Positions 1 to 6,863 of a stretch of DNA of 8,673 nucleotides are shown here, in pieces. The DNA comes from Thermotogae bacterium (GTDB lineage: Bacteria; Thermotogota; Thermotogae; B3-G13): NCBI GenBank assembly GCA_015486095.1, contig WFSK01000182.1:1-8673 (forward strand), in the 5' to 3' direction. How positions within the stretch are numbered: the first letter of the stretch is position 1; each line of letters opens with the position of its first letter. The notes under the pieces were generated by a model, which saw only the letters and a program-made list of their open reading frames with translations, was not told the DNA's origin and ran no database searches. Position numbers and translations under genes: made by a program.

Positions 1-534
1 ACCTGGACTATTACAGATGATGCTGGATATTCCAAGTGGAAAACCGGCGCCGCAGGATCTTTCTACGCTGCCCAGGGGCATATTATGGAGTTAGTCAGCA
101 TCACTGGCAACGAATCCGACATTGCTTATATAGGATGGCCAGGTGCAAAGAAGAATGGTAGCATCATCTGGACTCACTCGGTATGGATCCCCAAAGTTTC
201 TCCCAAGAAAAAATTAGCAAAGCAATTCATCCGTGAACAGATATTCTCTCGCTACTTCCAGCAATGGAGTTTTAACCACTATGGAAAATTGCCAGTCATA
301 AAAGATTTCTATGGAAAAGGGATCACCTGGTTTCAGAATGAGATGCCAACGATCCTTTCCATTGCCAACGCCTCAAAACCGATTCCACTCTTCAAAGATC
401 TGGAAAAGTACCTGGATATCTTGCAGAAGTATCTACCCGAAGCAGCTTTTGGTAGGATAGGCGTAGATGAAGCTTTAGAGAAGATCCATGAGGAATCCAA
501 GGATCTTGACTTCACGGATATCAGAGCTATGTGA
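1..534 (+). CDS. Sugar ABC transporter substrate-binding protein, C-terminal part (5' end outside window)
   Basis: The frame is open from base 1 to a TGA at 532-534, giving the last 177 residues of a longer protein. This is the C-terminal lobe of a cluster-B (MalE/UgpB-like) solute-binding protein, which captures a sugar in the periplasm and delivers it to the membrane permeases. Family features visible are an IGWPG stretch followed by GSIIWTHSVWIPK (the usual pattern in which an aromatic residue lines the ligand site and a strand leads into the 'skn...A..Fi' helix), KKKLAKQFI, GKLPVIKDFY, and a terminal VDEALEKIHEE helix. The signal peptide and N-lobe lie upstream of the window. The two genes directly downstream encode matching permeases, which supports the call. 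The ligand cannot be named: the paired permeases are of the broad carbohydrate class, and no sugar-specific enzyme is adjacent on this strand. Confidence 0.85.
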   Translation, partial: TWTITDDAGYSKWKTGAAGSFYAAQGHIMELVSITGNESDIAYIGWPGAKKNGSIIWTHSVWIPKVSPKKKLAKQFIREQIFSRYFQQWSFNHYGKLPVIKDFYGKGITWFQNEMPTILSIANASKPIPLFKDLEKYLDILQKYLPEAAFGRIGVDEALEKIHEESKDLDFTDIRAM

Positions 535-544
535 ATCCCACTCG

Positions 545-577
545 AGGGTCGGCAGTCTATGAAGGGCTGCCGACCCT
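545..577 (+). promoter_or_regulatory. Strong stem-loop between binding-protein and permease genes
   Basis: Bases 545-555 (AGGGTCGGCAG) pair perfectly with 567-577 (CTGCCGACCCT), an 11-bp GC-rich stem with an 11-nt loop. It begins 10 bp after the binding-protein stop, and the next gene's Shine-Dalgarno GGGAGAG (587-593) follows it by 9 bp. Only three T's follow the stem, so it is a poor full terminator. By analogy with the malE-malF intergenic hairpin, it may protect the 3' end of the binding-protein mRNA or partly terminate transcription, so that binding protein exceeds permease. That role is inferred; the stem itself is plainly visible. Confidence 0.75.
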
Positions 578-598
578 TTCGTATGCGGGAGAGATGAA

Positions 599-1483
599 AT
601 GAGAGAAAGTAAGCTCACGCTCTTCATCTTCTTGGCTCCTACTCTCATCTTCGTGTTAGTTTTCATAGCTTATCCGATAATCTATTCGGCATATCTTGGC
701 CTCTCCGAATACAATTATGCATCCGATCCTTCTCCAAAGTTCATTGGATTCAAGGGTTTTATGAATACAATATTTAAAGATTCCATGTTTCATACTGCCT
801 TTATTAATCAATTTCAGTTTGCCATCCCGTACTTTATGATCACCTTTCTGGGATCTTTAATATTGGCGATACTCATCGACGAACTGAGATATGGTGCATC
901 TTTCTTTCAAGTGCTCTTCTATCTCCCCATGATCATCCCTTTATCTTTGGTAGGAGTTACTTTTGCCTGGCTTCTTTTTCCCGATGTGGGAATCTTCAAC
1001 CATATACTCCGGCGCTTAGGAGTAAAGAATTGGAATATAGATTGGTATGGTGATCCAAAGACGGCTTTGAATTCACTGGTTTTAGCTCGATCCTGGAAGA
1101 TGTTGGGTTTTACCTTGATCATTTTCCTTTCCGGTCTCCAGGGGATTCCCAAAAGTATTCGGGAGGCTGCCAAAGTGGATGGAGCCAGCTTCTTCCAGGA
1201 AATTTGGTACATAGTGTTGCCAAACCTAAAACCTTATCTTTACATCAGCAGCATATGGATTCTGATCAATGCTATGAAGACCTTCGACCTCGTGGCTGTT
1301 ATTACTCAAGGAGGGCCTGGTATGTCTACTCTGACACTCTACTACTATTCGTGGAAGCTGGCATTCCAGCGTCTGGACATGGGTAGAGCATCGCAGGTGG
1401 CTTACATCACTGCAGCAGTGATAATCCTATTCTCTTTGGGTTTCAGCAGACTCTTTAAGTCCGAAACTGCGAGTAGGATGTGA
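599..1483 (+). CDS. Carbohydrate ABC transporter permease, MalF/UgpA type
   Basis: A 294-residue inner-membrane permease, one half of the channel of a sugar importer. Hydrophobic segments are visible at about residues 7-31, 75-94, 104-126, 160-180, 214-236 and 266-283, the six helices usual for the short members of this family. The EAA loop that docks on the ATPase is at about 189-208 (EAAKVDG...IVLPNL). It is followed by FDLVAVITQGGP at 229-240, the motif typical of the first permease of CUT1 systems. The ATG at 599 has the Shine-Dalgarno GGGAGAG at 587-593, 5 nt away. The gene follows the binding-protein gene after a stem-loop and is four bases ahead of the second permease. Length and motifs are complete, with no sign of damage. 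Substrate specificity cannot be read from permeases of this class. Confidence 0.93.
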   Translation: MRESKLTLFIFLAPTLIFVLVFIAYPIIYSAYLGLSEYNYASDPSPKFIGFKGFMNTIFKDSMFHTAFINQFQFAIPYFMITFLGSLILAILIDELRYGASFFQVLFYLPMIIPLSLVGVTFAWLLFPDVGIFNHILRRLGVKNWNIDWYGDPKTALNSLVLARSWKMLGFTLIIFLSGLQGIPKSIREAAKVDGASFFQEIWYIVLPNLKPYLYISSIWILINAMKTFDLVAVITQGGPGMSTLTLYYYSWKLAFQRLDMGRASQVAYITAAVIILFSLGFSRLFKSETASRM

Positions 1484-1487
1484 GTCA

Positions 1488-2333
1488 ATGAAGCATATAA
1501 GATCTCTTTGGAAGAAACATAAGTTAGGGATCTTGATCACCGTCAGCATAGTGGCGATCATCTACATGTCTCCGTTGCTCTGGATGTTTATAACCTCGAT
1601 CCGTCCTACACGTGATATATACAAATTTCCCCCTACCATCATACCTGGAGAAATAACCCTCAACAACTACGTTTATGTACTCACCAAAATGGAAGGATTT
1701 AAACGTTATCTCCTAAACAGCATTGTAGTTACTACGGCAACCGTTATCATAGTAGTAGTTGCCAGTGCAATGGGAGGATATGCCTTTGGAGTGAGACGAT
1801 TCAAAGGTCAAAATTTTCTATTCATAGCGATACTTTCCGTACTGACACTTCCTTACATCATGTATCTGATTCCCATCTACATCATGGAAGACCGTTTGAA
1901 TCTACGCAACACATGGTGGGGACTGATCCTTCCCTACGTTGCGTTGAATCTCCCTTGGGGACTCCTCATCATGCGTGGAGCCTTTTCTACGGTGCCTTTA
2001 GACATTCGCGATGCCGCAGTTATAGACGGCTGCAACGAATTTCAGATGTGGTATATGGTGCTTCTTCCCATCGTTCGTCCTGCAATAGCGGCAACTACGA
2101 TCATAACGTTCGTTTTCGCTTGGCAAGAGTATCTCTTTGCCAGTACTCTCATGACTAAGAACGAGTGGCAGACCCTTCCTGTAGGAGTAGTCTGGATGAG
2201 AGACGAACTCCAAACTTTGGTCTACGGGCGAATAGGAGCTATGATAATCTTGTCCATAATTCCTGTCTTCATCCTTTTTCTTGCCTTTCGGAGGTTCTTC
2301 ATAGAGGGTCTCAGAGAGGGAATGATAAAGTAG
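1488..2333 (+). CDS. Carbohydrate ABC transporter permease, MalG/UgpE type
   Basis: A 281-residue inner-membrane permease, partner of the gene just upstream. It starts with a basic N-terminus (KHIRSLWKKHK) and a membrane helix at about 13-36, then further helices near 77-100, 109-132, 143-163, 199-219 and 249-267. The EAA-type loop is at about 175-198 (DAAVIDGCNEFQ...VLLPIVRP). WQEYLFASTL at about 212-221 corresponds to the family's 'WNeFlfA' motif. The C-terminus RRFFIEGLREGMIK matches the usual MalG tail. Its ATG lies 4 nt after the upstream TGA, with AGGATGTGAG just before it, so the two permeases are translated together. No ATPase follows: the next gene is on the other strand. The system therefore needs an ATPase from elsewhere, as is common for CUT1 importers. 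Confidence 0.93.
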   Translation: MKHIRSLWKKHKLGILITVSIVAIIYMSPLLWMFITSIRPTRDIYKFPPTIIPGEITLNNYVYVLTKMEGFKRYLLNSIVVTTATVIIVVVASAMGGYAFGVRRFKGQNFLFIAILSVLTLPYIMYLIPIYIMEDRLNLRNTWWGLILPYVALNLPWGLLIMRGAFSTVPLDIRDAAVIDGCNEFQMWYMVLLPIVRPAIAATTIITFVFAWQEYLFASTLMTKNEWQTLPVGVVWMRDELQTLVYGRIGAMIILSIIPVFILFLAFRRFFIEGLREGMIK

Positions 2334-2390
2334 AAGCAGCTTTACAACCCCCTTTTCTCCACCTTAATTTCATCTGGAGAGTAGTACACT

Positions 2391-3656
2391 TCATTTCATA
2401 AGACAACTTCCACTTACCAATCTTGTAGAACGAAAATCACCTTCTTGAATATCGTTGTCAACAACACAGTTCCTCCCGATTTTTGTCCCTTGTGGTATAT
2501 GCACATCTGTGCCAATAACGGTTATGCCATCTGTATATATGGAAGGGAAACATTCGTTAGGTCTTTCTTTTCCTTTACCGATTTCAACCTCAGGGGATAC
2601 GATACTTCTCTCACCGATTATTGCCCTTTCTATGTAACAATTGCTATCTATCCTAGCAAAGTTATGAATGATGGAGTGCTTTACAGTAGTTCCTTCTCCG
2701 ATGTACACTCCTTGGGAGATCACGCAGTTCTCTACAAAGCCGTATATTTCACAACCATCACCAACTAATGAATTTTTTAGGTAGGCTTTGGAATCTACGT
2801 AGGCAGGAAATATATCTAAACTTCTCGTATAGATCTGCCACCCTTTATCGTATAGGTTCAGTTCAGGAACAGGGGAAGTTAAAGATAGATTTGTATCGAA
2901 ATAAGAAGAAATGGTCCCCACATCTTTCCAAAAGCCCTTAAAGAGATAGGCATAGCATTTCATATCCTCTTTTTTGATCATCCTCGGTAGTATATCTTTA
3001 CCAAAATCACGAGTCGAATCCTTCATGCTCGCATCCTCTACAAGGACTTCCTTTAATACTCGAGTCTTAAACATATATATACCCATAGAAGCCAGATCAC
3101 TCTTCGGTTTAGCAGGTTTTTCTTCGAAATCGATGATCTTTCCGTTACTATCTGTAGATAATATGCCAAATCTACTGGCCTCAGATGATGGTACCCGCAC
3201 CACTCCAACTGTAACATCTGCATCGTTAGCGATATGTTCTTCTAACAAATACGAGTAATTCATTTTATAGATGTGATCTCCCGATAGAATTAAGCAGTGC
3301 TCGGGAGAATGTTCCTCTATGAAATCCAGGTTTTGATATATGGCATCTGCTGTTCCACGATACCACTTTCCAGCTTTTTCAGCCGTATATGGCTGAAGAA
3401 TGACTATTCCACTTCCTTTTCTATCCAAATCCCAGGCATCTCCTATTCCTATATGCTTGTTCAAAACACGTGGTTTATATTGAGTGAACACACCTATATC
3501 GTATATCCCAGAATGCATACAGTTTGAGAGGACGAAATCTATGATCCTGTATTTCCCTCCAAAGGGAACTGCAGGCTTAGCTATAGCTTTGGTCAATATA
3601 CCCAATCGTGTACCTTGTCCACCTGCCAATATCAAAGCCAAAAGTTTCTTCCTCAT
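2391..3656 (-). CDS. glgC: Glucose-1-phosphate adenylyltransferase (ADP-glucose pyrophosphorylase)
   Basis: A cytoplasmic enzyme that makes ADP-glucose from ATP and glucose-1-phosphate, the committed step of bacterial glycogen synthesis. At 421 residues it has normal family length. The nucleotidyltransferase domain shows AGGQGTRL (11-18), KPAVPFGGKYRIIDF (27-41), WYRGTADAIYQN (98-109), SGDHIY with the catalytic Asp127 (125-130), FEEKP with the sugar-phosphate-binding Lys180 (177-181), DFGKDILP (217-224) and WKDVGT (243-248). A left-handed beta-helix domain with hexapeptide-like rungs fills roughly 290-400. The intact active-site residues argue for GlgC rather than the non-catalytic GlgD partner. 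The ATG overlaps the fliA stop by 4 nt (ATGA), with a GGAGG 6 nt upstream inside fliA. No glgA, glgB or glgD is present in the window, and sharing an operon with chemotaxis genes is unusual. Confidence 0.95.
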   Translation of the reverse strand: MRKKLLALILAGGQGTRLGILTKAIAKPAVPFGGKYRIIDFVLSNCMHSGIYDIGVFTQYKPRVLNKHIGIGDAWDLDRKGSGIVILQPYTAEKAGKWYRGTADAIYQNLDFIEEHSPEHCLILSGDHIYKMNYSYLLEEHIANDADVTVGVVRVPSSEASRFGILSTDSNGKIIDFEEKPAKPKSDLASMGIYMFKTRVLKEVLVEDASMKDSTRDFGKDILPRMIKKEDMKCYAYLFKGFWKDVGTISSYFDTNLSLTSPVPELNLYDKGWQIYTRSLDIFPAYVDSKAYLKNSLVGDGCEIYGFVENCVISQGVYIGEGTTVKHSIIHNFARIDSNCYIERAIIGERSIVSPEVEIGKGKERPNECFPSIYTDGITVIGTDVHIPQGTKIGRNCVVDNDIQEGDFRSTRLVSGSCLMK

Positions 3657-4402
3657 CCTTCTCCTCCGAATAGATAAGTCCTCAATTTCATTATTATAGC
3701 AGAATGTATTTGTGATACCCTCGATTCACTGATTTCCAAGATCGCTCCTATTTCCTTAAAATTCAGCTCTTCGAAATAATATAGTTGCAAGATCAGTTGT
3801 TCCTTAGATGATAGTCTCTTTATAGATTCCATAAGTCGTTTCTGAAGACGTTCTTTTATTACTTCTTCTTTTGCCTCTTCTTTATCAGAGCGAATGAGAT
3901 CTGCCATAGTAATGTTCTCTTCCCCGAAGAGATATTCATCCAAAGACAATATCTGTTCTAAGGAAATGTTGTTGATGATCCTCCTGACTTTCTTCTCACT
4001 CATATTGAGATCGGCAGCGATATCTGATATGCTTGGTAATTCTCCGGAGATGGTTATAAGTCTGAGATAGCTTTCCTCTACTTTCTTTATGTCCTTTCTC
4101 AAAGTGCGTGATAACCAATCGATGGATCTGAGGTAATCCAGAATGGCACCTTTTATCCTTTTAGAAGCATATGTTTCGAATTTTATATTTTTAGAGGGAT
4201 CGAAGTGTTCCACTGCCTCTATTAATCCCATTACTCCCTGTTCAAACAGGTCTTCAACATCGACTGACTTCGGAAGATTATATCGGATATCTGATGAGAT
4301 ATACTTGACGAGATATAAATAGTTGACGACGATCTCATTTCTTGTCTTTCGATCTCTATCTTTTATGTATTGTTTCCAGAGCAATGTTTCATTTTTCCCC
4401 AT
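3653..4402 (-). CDS. fliA: RNA polymerase sigma factor for flagellar genes, sigma-28 family
   Basis: A 249-residue group-3 sigma factor that directs RNA polymerase to late flagellar and chemotaxis promoters. Region 2 is clear at about 25-100: DLFEQGVMGLIEAVEHFDPS (51-70), then FETYASKRIKGAILDYLRSIDWLSRTLRK (75-103). The FETYA..RI.GAi.D.LR..DW..R stretch is the hallmark of FliA proteins. Region 3 lies at about 104-150 (LPSISDIAADLNMSEKKVRRII). Region 4 is at about 196-241, with a helix-turn-helix in FKEIGAILEISESRVSQIHSAI. Region 1.1 is absent, as expected. The ATG follows the upstream gene's stop by one base (TGATATG) and has no recognisable Shine-Dalgarno, so translation probably depends on coupling with the upstream gene. 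A sporulation or general-stress sigma factor is less likely given the region 2 sequence and the neighbouring che genes. Confidence 0.93.
   Translation of the reverse strand: MGKNETLLWKQYIKDRDRKTRNEIVVNYLYLVKYISSDIRYNLPKSVDVEDLFEQGVMGLIEAVEHFDPSKNIKFETYASKRIKGAILDYLRSIDWLSRTLRKDIKKVEESYLRLITISGELPSISDIAADLNMSEKKVRRIINNISLEQILSLDEYLFGEENITMADLIRSDKEEAKEEVIKERLQKRLMESIKRLSSKEQLILQLYYFEELNFKEIGAILEISESRVSQIHSAIIMKLRTYLFGGEG
3663..3667 (-). promoter_or_regulatory. Ribosome-binding site of glgC inside the end of fliA
   Basis: The minus strand reads GGAGG-AGAAGG-ATGA. The Shine-Dalgarno sits within the last sense codons of fliA (encoding Gly-Gly-Glu-Gly), 6 nt before the glgC ATG, which itself overlaps the fliA TGA. 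This fixes the glgC start and points to coupled but independently efficient translation. Confidence 0.8.
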
Positions 4403-4403
4403 A

Positions 4404-5450
4404 TCATTTTATCAGCAATCTCAGGACAACGATCAGTAGTCCAATAAAACCACTCAACGTTATAAAGAATACTATACGCCACATGAGTGAAGAAGGACTT
4501 TCCTTTTTCTTCTGTATTTCCGGTTCTTCTCCAACGGCTATCTTGACACCCTCAGCTACGACTAACTTTCCAAAAATTCCTCTTGCCAATTCTACGGAGA
4601 TCAAAAAGTTGTTAGCCTGAGTACTTTCTGCATTTACAATAACTGCACTTACTTCATTATCCCTAACCATCCTGATACTTTTCAATGCATCTACTATGAA
4701 TTTTGAGAATTCTCTATCATCATTTATCTTTACCATTATCGTACTTCCCGTAGATAATTCTCGAATAGTCTTTCCTGCTATTGGATCTACGACAGGCACA
4801 CACTTTAACCATAAGGTGGACTTCTCCTTTTCCCTTTCACCTTCCTTTTCATTAGCAGTAGGTAAAACTTCTTTTCTAAAGTTCTCATAACTGAATTGAG
4901 TCGAATATTCAGCTCTTAAGTCTATTGAAATCGGGAAATTATTCCATTTCGAGAATGCTGATTCCAACATCTGCTTTATGGTATTCCAATTCCCTTCCTT
5001 CGTCAGATTGTAGATTTTGTGTATATTAGAAGGTGAACTCAAAAAATCCGAAAGAAGAGAATAATTCTTGTTTGCATTACTATCACCACTGAGATCGATT
5101 TTGGCTCTCATATAATCGATCTCCTTCTTTATAACGAGAGGGGTTATGTTCTTCAGATCGACGTTTTGGGAAACTTCTTCGTGAGTGGAGAATATGGCAT
5201 CCAATAATAAACGCTCTCCTTTTTCACCATTAGCGATGAAAAGAAAGATGCCACTCAACGGTTCTTGAGAGCGTGAATTAACCTTTCCAAAGAGATAGAA
5301 GATGTGTTTTAGAACCAGGGGGGTGAATTTGTGCACCTGGTTTACATCTCCCTTTGCCAATTCTAACAGTTCTCTTGCCTCTTTTTCAGTGGCTGATAAG
5401 GATTCCATCACTATGCGAATTTTCTTCTCTTCCTCAGGACTTAGGTTCAT
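4404..5450 (-). CDS. Uncharacterised tail-anchored protein with UBA-like N-terminus
   Basis: I do not recognise a named family. From the ATG at 5450 the protein has 348 residues. Residues about 3-38 (SPEEEKK...GDVNQV) resemble a UBA-like three-helix fold with the usual 'A...L..A.GDVN' ending. A mostly helical middle follows to about 190, then a Lys/Glu-rich linker (about 200-213) and an alpha/beta-looking domain at about 215-305 that begins CVPVVDPIAGKTIRELSTGS. After a polar linker, a single hydrophobic helix at about 323-346 ends four residues from the C-terminus, so the protein is probably tail-anchored with its bulk in the cytoplasm. There is no signal peptide. An in-frame GTG at 5462 is possible but has AGGTGA directly abutting it, while the ATG at 5450 has AGGTGAG about 11 nt upstream. 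The gene overlaps the preceding one and sits one base before fliA, which suggests a role in motility or signalling. Confidence 0.8.
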   Translation of the reverse strand: MNLSPEEEKKIRIVMESLSATEKEARELLELAKGDVNQVHKFTPLVLKHIFYLFGKVNSRSQEPLSGIFLFIANGEKGERLLLDAIFSTHEEVSQNVDLKNITPLVIKKEIDYMRAKIDLSGDSNANKNYSLLSDFLSSPSNIHKIYNLTKEGNWNTIKQMLESAFSKWNNFPISIDLRAEYSTQFSYENFRKEVLPTANEKEGEREKEKSTLWLKCVPVVDPIAGKTIRELSTGSTIMVKINDDREFSKFIVDALKSIRMVRDNEVSAVIVNAESTQANNFLISVELARGIFGKLVVAEGVKIAVGEEPEIQKKKESPSSLMWRIVFFITLSGFIGLLIVVLRLLIK

Positions 5451-5703
5451 CGATGAGCTCACTCACCTTTATATCATCTTTGATCGTCTTATCTACATTA
5501 TTCCCCTTAGATTTATCTTTATCCTGGAATAACAAGATGTATATACTCCTCCCAATCCAGTATATCATACATACTATCGCTGCGCTTATAAAAGCGCGGA
5601 TGAATGAAGTTATAAGCATATTTCCTGCAAATAGATTTAACAGGAAAAAGAAGCATATAAGGATTATAAATAAGTATAAACCCTTTTTAAGGAGTTTGTT
5701 CAA
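5434..5703 (-). CDS. Small uncharacterised membrane protein (89 aa)
   Basis: I do not recognise a family. The protein begins with a basic stretch (NKLLKKG), has two hydrophobic helices at about residues 8-27 and 32-58, and ends in a charged cytoplasmic-type tail of about 30 residues (DKDKSKG...SELIDEPKS). The only suitable start is a TTG at 5703, which overlaps the cheD stop as TTGA; no in-frame ATG precedes the first helix. GGGGAGG lies about 13 nt upstream inside cheD, farther than ideal, so coupling with cheD is likely. The 3' end overlaps the next gene. Its place between cheD and the tail-anchored protein, with overlaps on both sides, argues that it is a real gene acting with them, perhaps at the membrane. 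That partnership is inference. Confidence 0.7.
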   Translation of the reverse strand: MNKLLKKGLYLFIILICFFFLLNLFAGNMLITSFIRAFISAAIVCMIYWIGRSIYILLFQDKDKSKGNNVDKTIKDDIKVSELIDEPKS

Positions 5704-6176
5704 ATGATCTTCACATCCTCCCCAATAACCTTTACAGCTAAATCTCCTGTTTCTAAAAAGAGTTCTATAGTTCTTCCTCTGTTACCCCCTGTATCTTCGG
5801 CTCTTATTTTCAAGCCGAGTGCGCTTAAGGCTTCCTTCACGGCCTTTACGTTCTTTCCCCCAACATTTAACGCAGGAACATGATTACCGAACATCCTAGC
5901 TCCGCCAGCGATCTTCACAATCAAATTGTTCTTATCAGCACCTCTTTCCAGCATTTTAGAAAGGAGTAGTGGAATACCGGTATCTGCAAACTTCGCAGGT
6001 TTGCCTCGCGTATCACCATGGCTGTTAGCAAGCATTATGTGGATCATTCCACCTAATTTATTTTTAGGATCGTACATCGTTACTCCCACACAAGAACCCA
6101 ATCCAAGGGTTACTATAATGGTTGGTGCTATGTCTACAGCGAGTTCTGCTATTCCAATTATTACTCTACTCTGCAC
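5700..6176 (-). CDS. cheD: Chemoreceptor glutamine deamidase CheD
   Basis: A cytoplasmic enzyme that deamidates glutamines on methyl-accepting chemoreceptors and binds CheC, stimulating CheY-P removal. At 158 residues it has full family length. The catalytic cysteine is Cys29 in LGLGSCVGVTMYD (24-36), the histidine is His46 in GGMIHIML (42-49), and Thr23 precedes the loop, matching the Thermotoga CheD Thr/Cys/His set as I recall it. KIAGGARMF (88-96) and AEDTGGNRGR (about 126-135) are further family motifs. The start is a GTG one base after the cheC stop, with AGGA about 10 nt upstream. It directly follows cheC, its known binding partner, and its stop overlaps the TTG of the small membrane protein by 4 nt. 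Confidence 0.95.
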   Translation of the reverse strand: MQSRVIIGIAELAVDIAPTIIVTLGLGSCVGVTMYDPKNKLGGMIHIMLANSHGDTRGKPAKFADTGIPLLLSKMLERGADKNNLIVKIAGGARMFGNHVPALNVGGKNVKAVKEALSALGLKIRAEDTGGNRGRTIELFLETGDLAVKVIGEDVKII

Positions 6177-6177
6177 A

Positions 6178-6837
6178 TCACATCATTCCTATAGACCTCA
6201 AGATCACCGTCAATGCATCAGGATCTGGCATCAGAAAAAAGTACGCTGATATTGGAGATTCACCTACAACTGTCATCACCGTCTCTATTAGAAGTGCGTA
6301 ATCAGCCACTTCTCCCAAGTTTGCTATTATCTCACTCAGAACTGCACCTGCCATATCGATAGTTCCATAAGGAACATTGGGGTGCAAATTGAGATGAGTG
6401 AACTTCACGAGAGTATTTATATAAGAACCACACATTATGTTACCTATTTCGATCAAGGCTGATATCTCTATCTCTTTTAAATTCGTGTAATCCATAGGTC
6501 TATAGCCCAAAACCCGTTCCATCAATGAAAGGGCAGATTCTACAGGCACTACGAACAACAAGTTGGAAGGAGCATCCCCAGACATTCTCATGTAGACTCC
6601 CCCAATTATCACCTCTAACCCTCCAACGACACTTGGCACCCTTTCTATAGGTATGATTTTAACGGACGGGACAGTCATATTCACCTTTGTGTTAAGTATT
6701 TCGGATAGAGCAGTAGCAGCATTTCCTGCACCTATGTTGCCTATCTCTTTTATAGCGTCTATTTGGGAATCACTCAATCTTTTCAAGAGATCTTCCATAA
6801 CTTTGCTGTATCTGTTGTACAGCGTACCTCCTTTCAC
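6178..6837 (-). CDS. cheC: CheY-P phosphatase CheC
   Basis: A chemotaxis phosphatase that dephosphorylates CheY-P and binds CheD. Two pseudo-symmetric active-site helices are present. The first is D27xxxE31xxN34 in DAIKEIGNIGAGNAATALS. The second is S126xxxE130xxN133 in SALIEIGNIMCGSYIN. Both Glu/Asn pairs are intact, as in active CheC rather than FliY or CheX. The 219-residue frame is slightly longer at the N-terminus than the Thermotoga protein. The start is uncertain. The GTG at 6837 has no Shine-Dalgarno in front; the only strong one, AAAGGAGGT (6834-6826), lies just inside the frame, 4 nt before an in-frame CTG at 6822. The next ATG (6798) is 28 nt after GGAGG. The IS end lies 6 bp upstream, so the gene's original leader is gone or altered. 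It heads the coupled cheC-to-glgC gene train. Confidence 0.94.
   Translation of the reverse strand: MKGGTLYNRYSKVMEDLLKRLSDSQIDAIKEIGNIGAGNAATALSEILNTKVNMTVPSVKIIPIERVPSVVGGLEVIIGGVYMRMSGDAPSNLLFVVPVESALSLMERVLGYRPMDYTNLKEIEISALIEIGNIMCGSYINTLVKFTHLNLHPNVPYGTIDMAGAVLSEIIANLGEVADYALLIETVMTVVGESPISAYFFLMPDPDALTVILRSIGMM
6826..6834 (-). promoter_or_regulatory. Strong Shine-Dalgarno for cheC
   Basis: The minus strand reads AAAGGAGGT, the best ribosome-binding site in the operon. It lies downstream of the GTG at 6837 and 4 nt before an in-frame CTG (6822-6820). It suggests that translation starts at the CTG rather than at the upstream GTG. Confidence 0.6.
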
Positions 6838-6843
6838 TAGAAC

Positions 6844-6863
6844 TTTTAGGGTCTTTCAAAATA
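6844..6863 (+). repeat. Left terminal inverted repeat of the IS
   Basis: Begins TTTTAGGGTCTTTC and ends AAAATA. All 20 bases are the exact reverse complement of 8419-8438. It ends 6 bp from the first base of the cheC reading frame. Confidence 0.92.

Noticed and set aside
919..1212. Reading frame of 97 codons on the - strand opposite the first permease
   Set aside because: It is the antisense shadow of the permease; its composition is not protein-like and it has no initiation signals.
2356..2380. TCTCCA...TGGAGA inverted repeat as a bidirectional terminator
   Set aside because: The stem is only 6 bp with a 13-nt loop, and no T-run follows on either strand.
2445..2768. Reading frame of 107 codons on the + strand opposite glgC
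   Set aside because: It lies wholly within the strongly conserved coding frame of glgC on the other strand, has no RBS and resembles no protein.
5354..5707. Reading frame of 117 codons on the + strand opposite the two uncharacterised genes
   Set aside because: The - strand genes have coupled starts and stops with their neighbours. This frame has no RBS, and its hydrophobic stretches mirror the membrane segments on the other strand.
6840..6843. Extension of the IS inverted repeat to 24 bp
   Set aside because: One of the four extra bases mismatches and no flanking duplication appears with this boundary, so the perfect 20 bp was kept as the annotated end.
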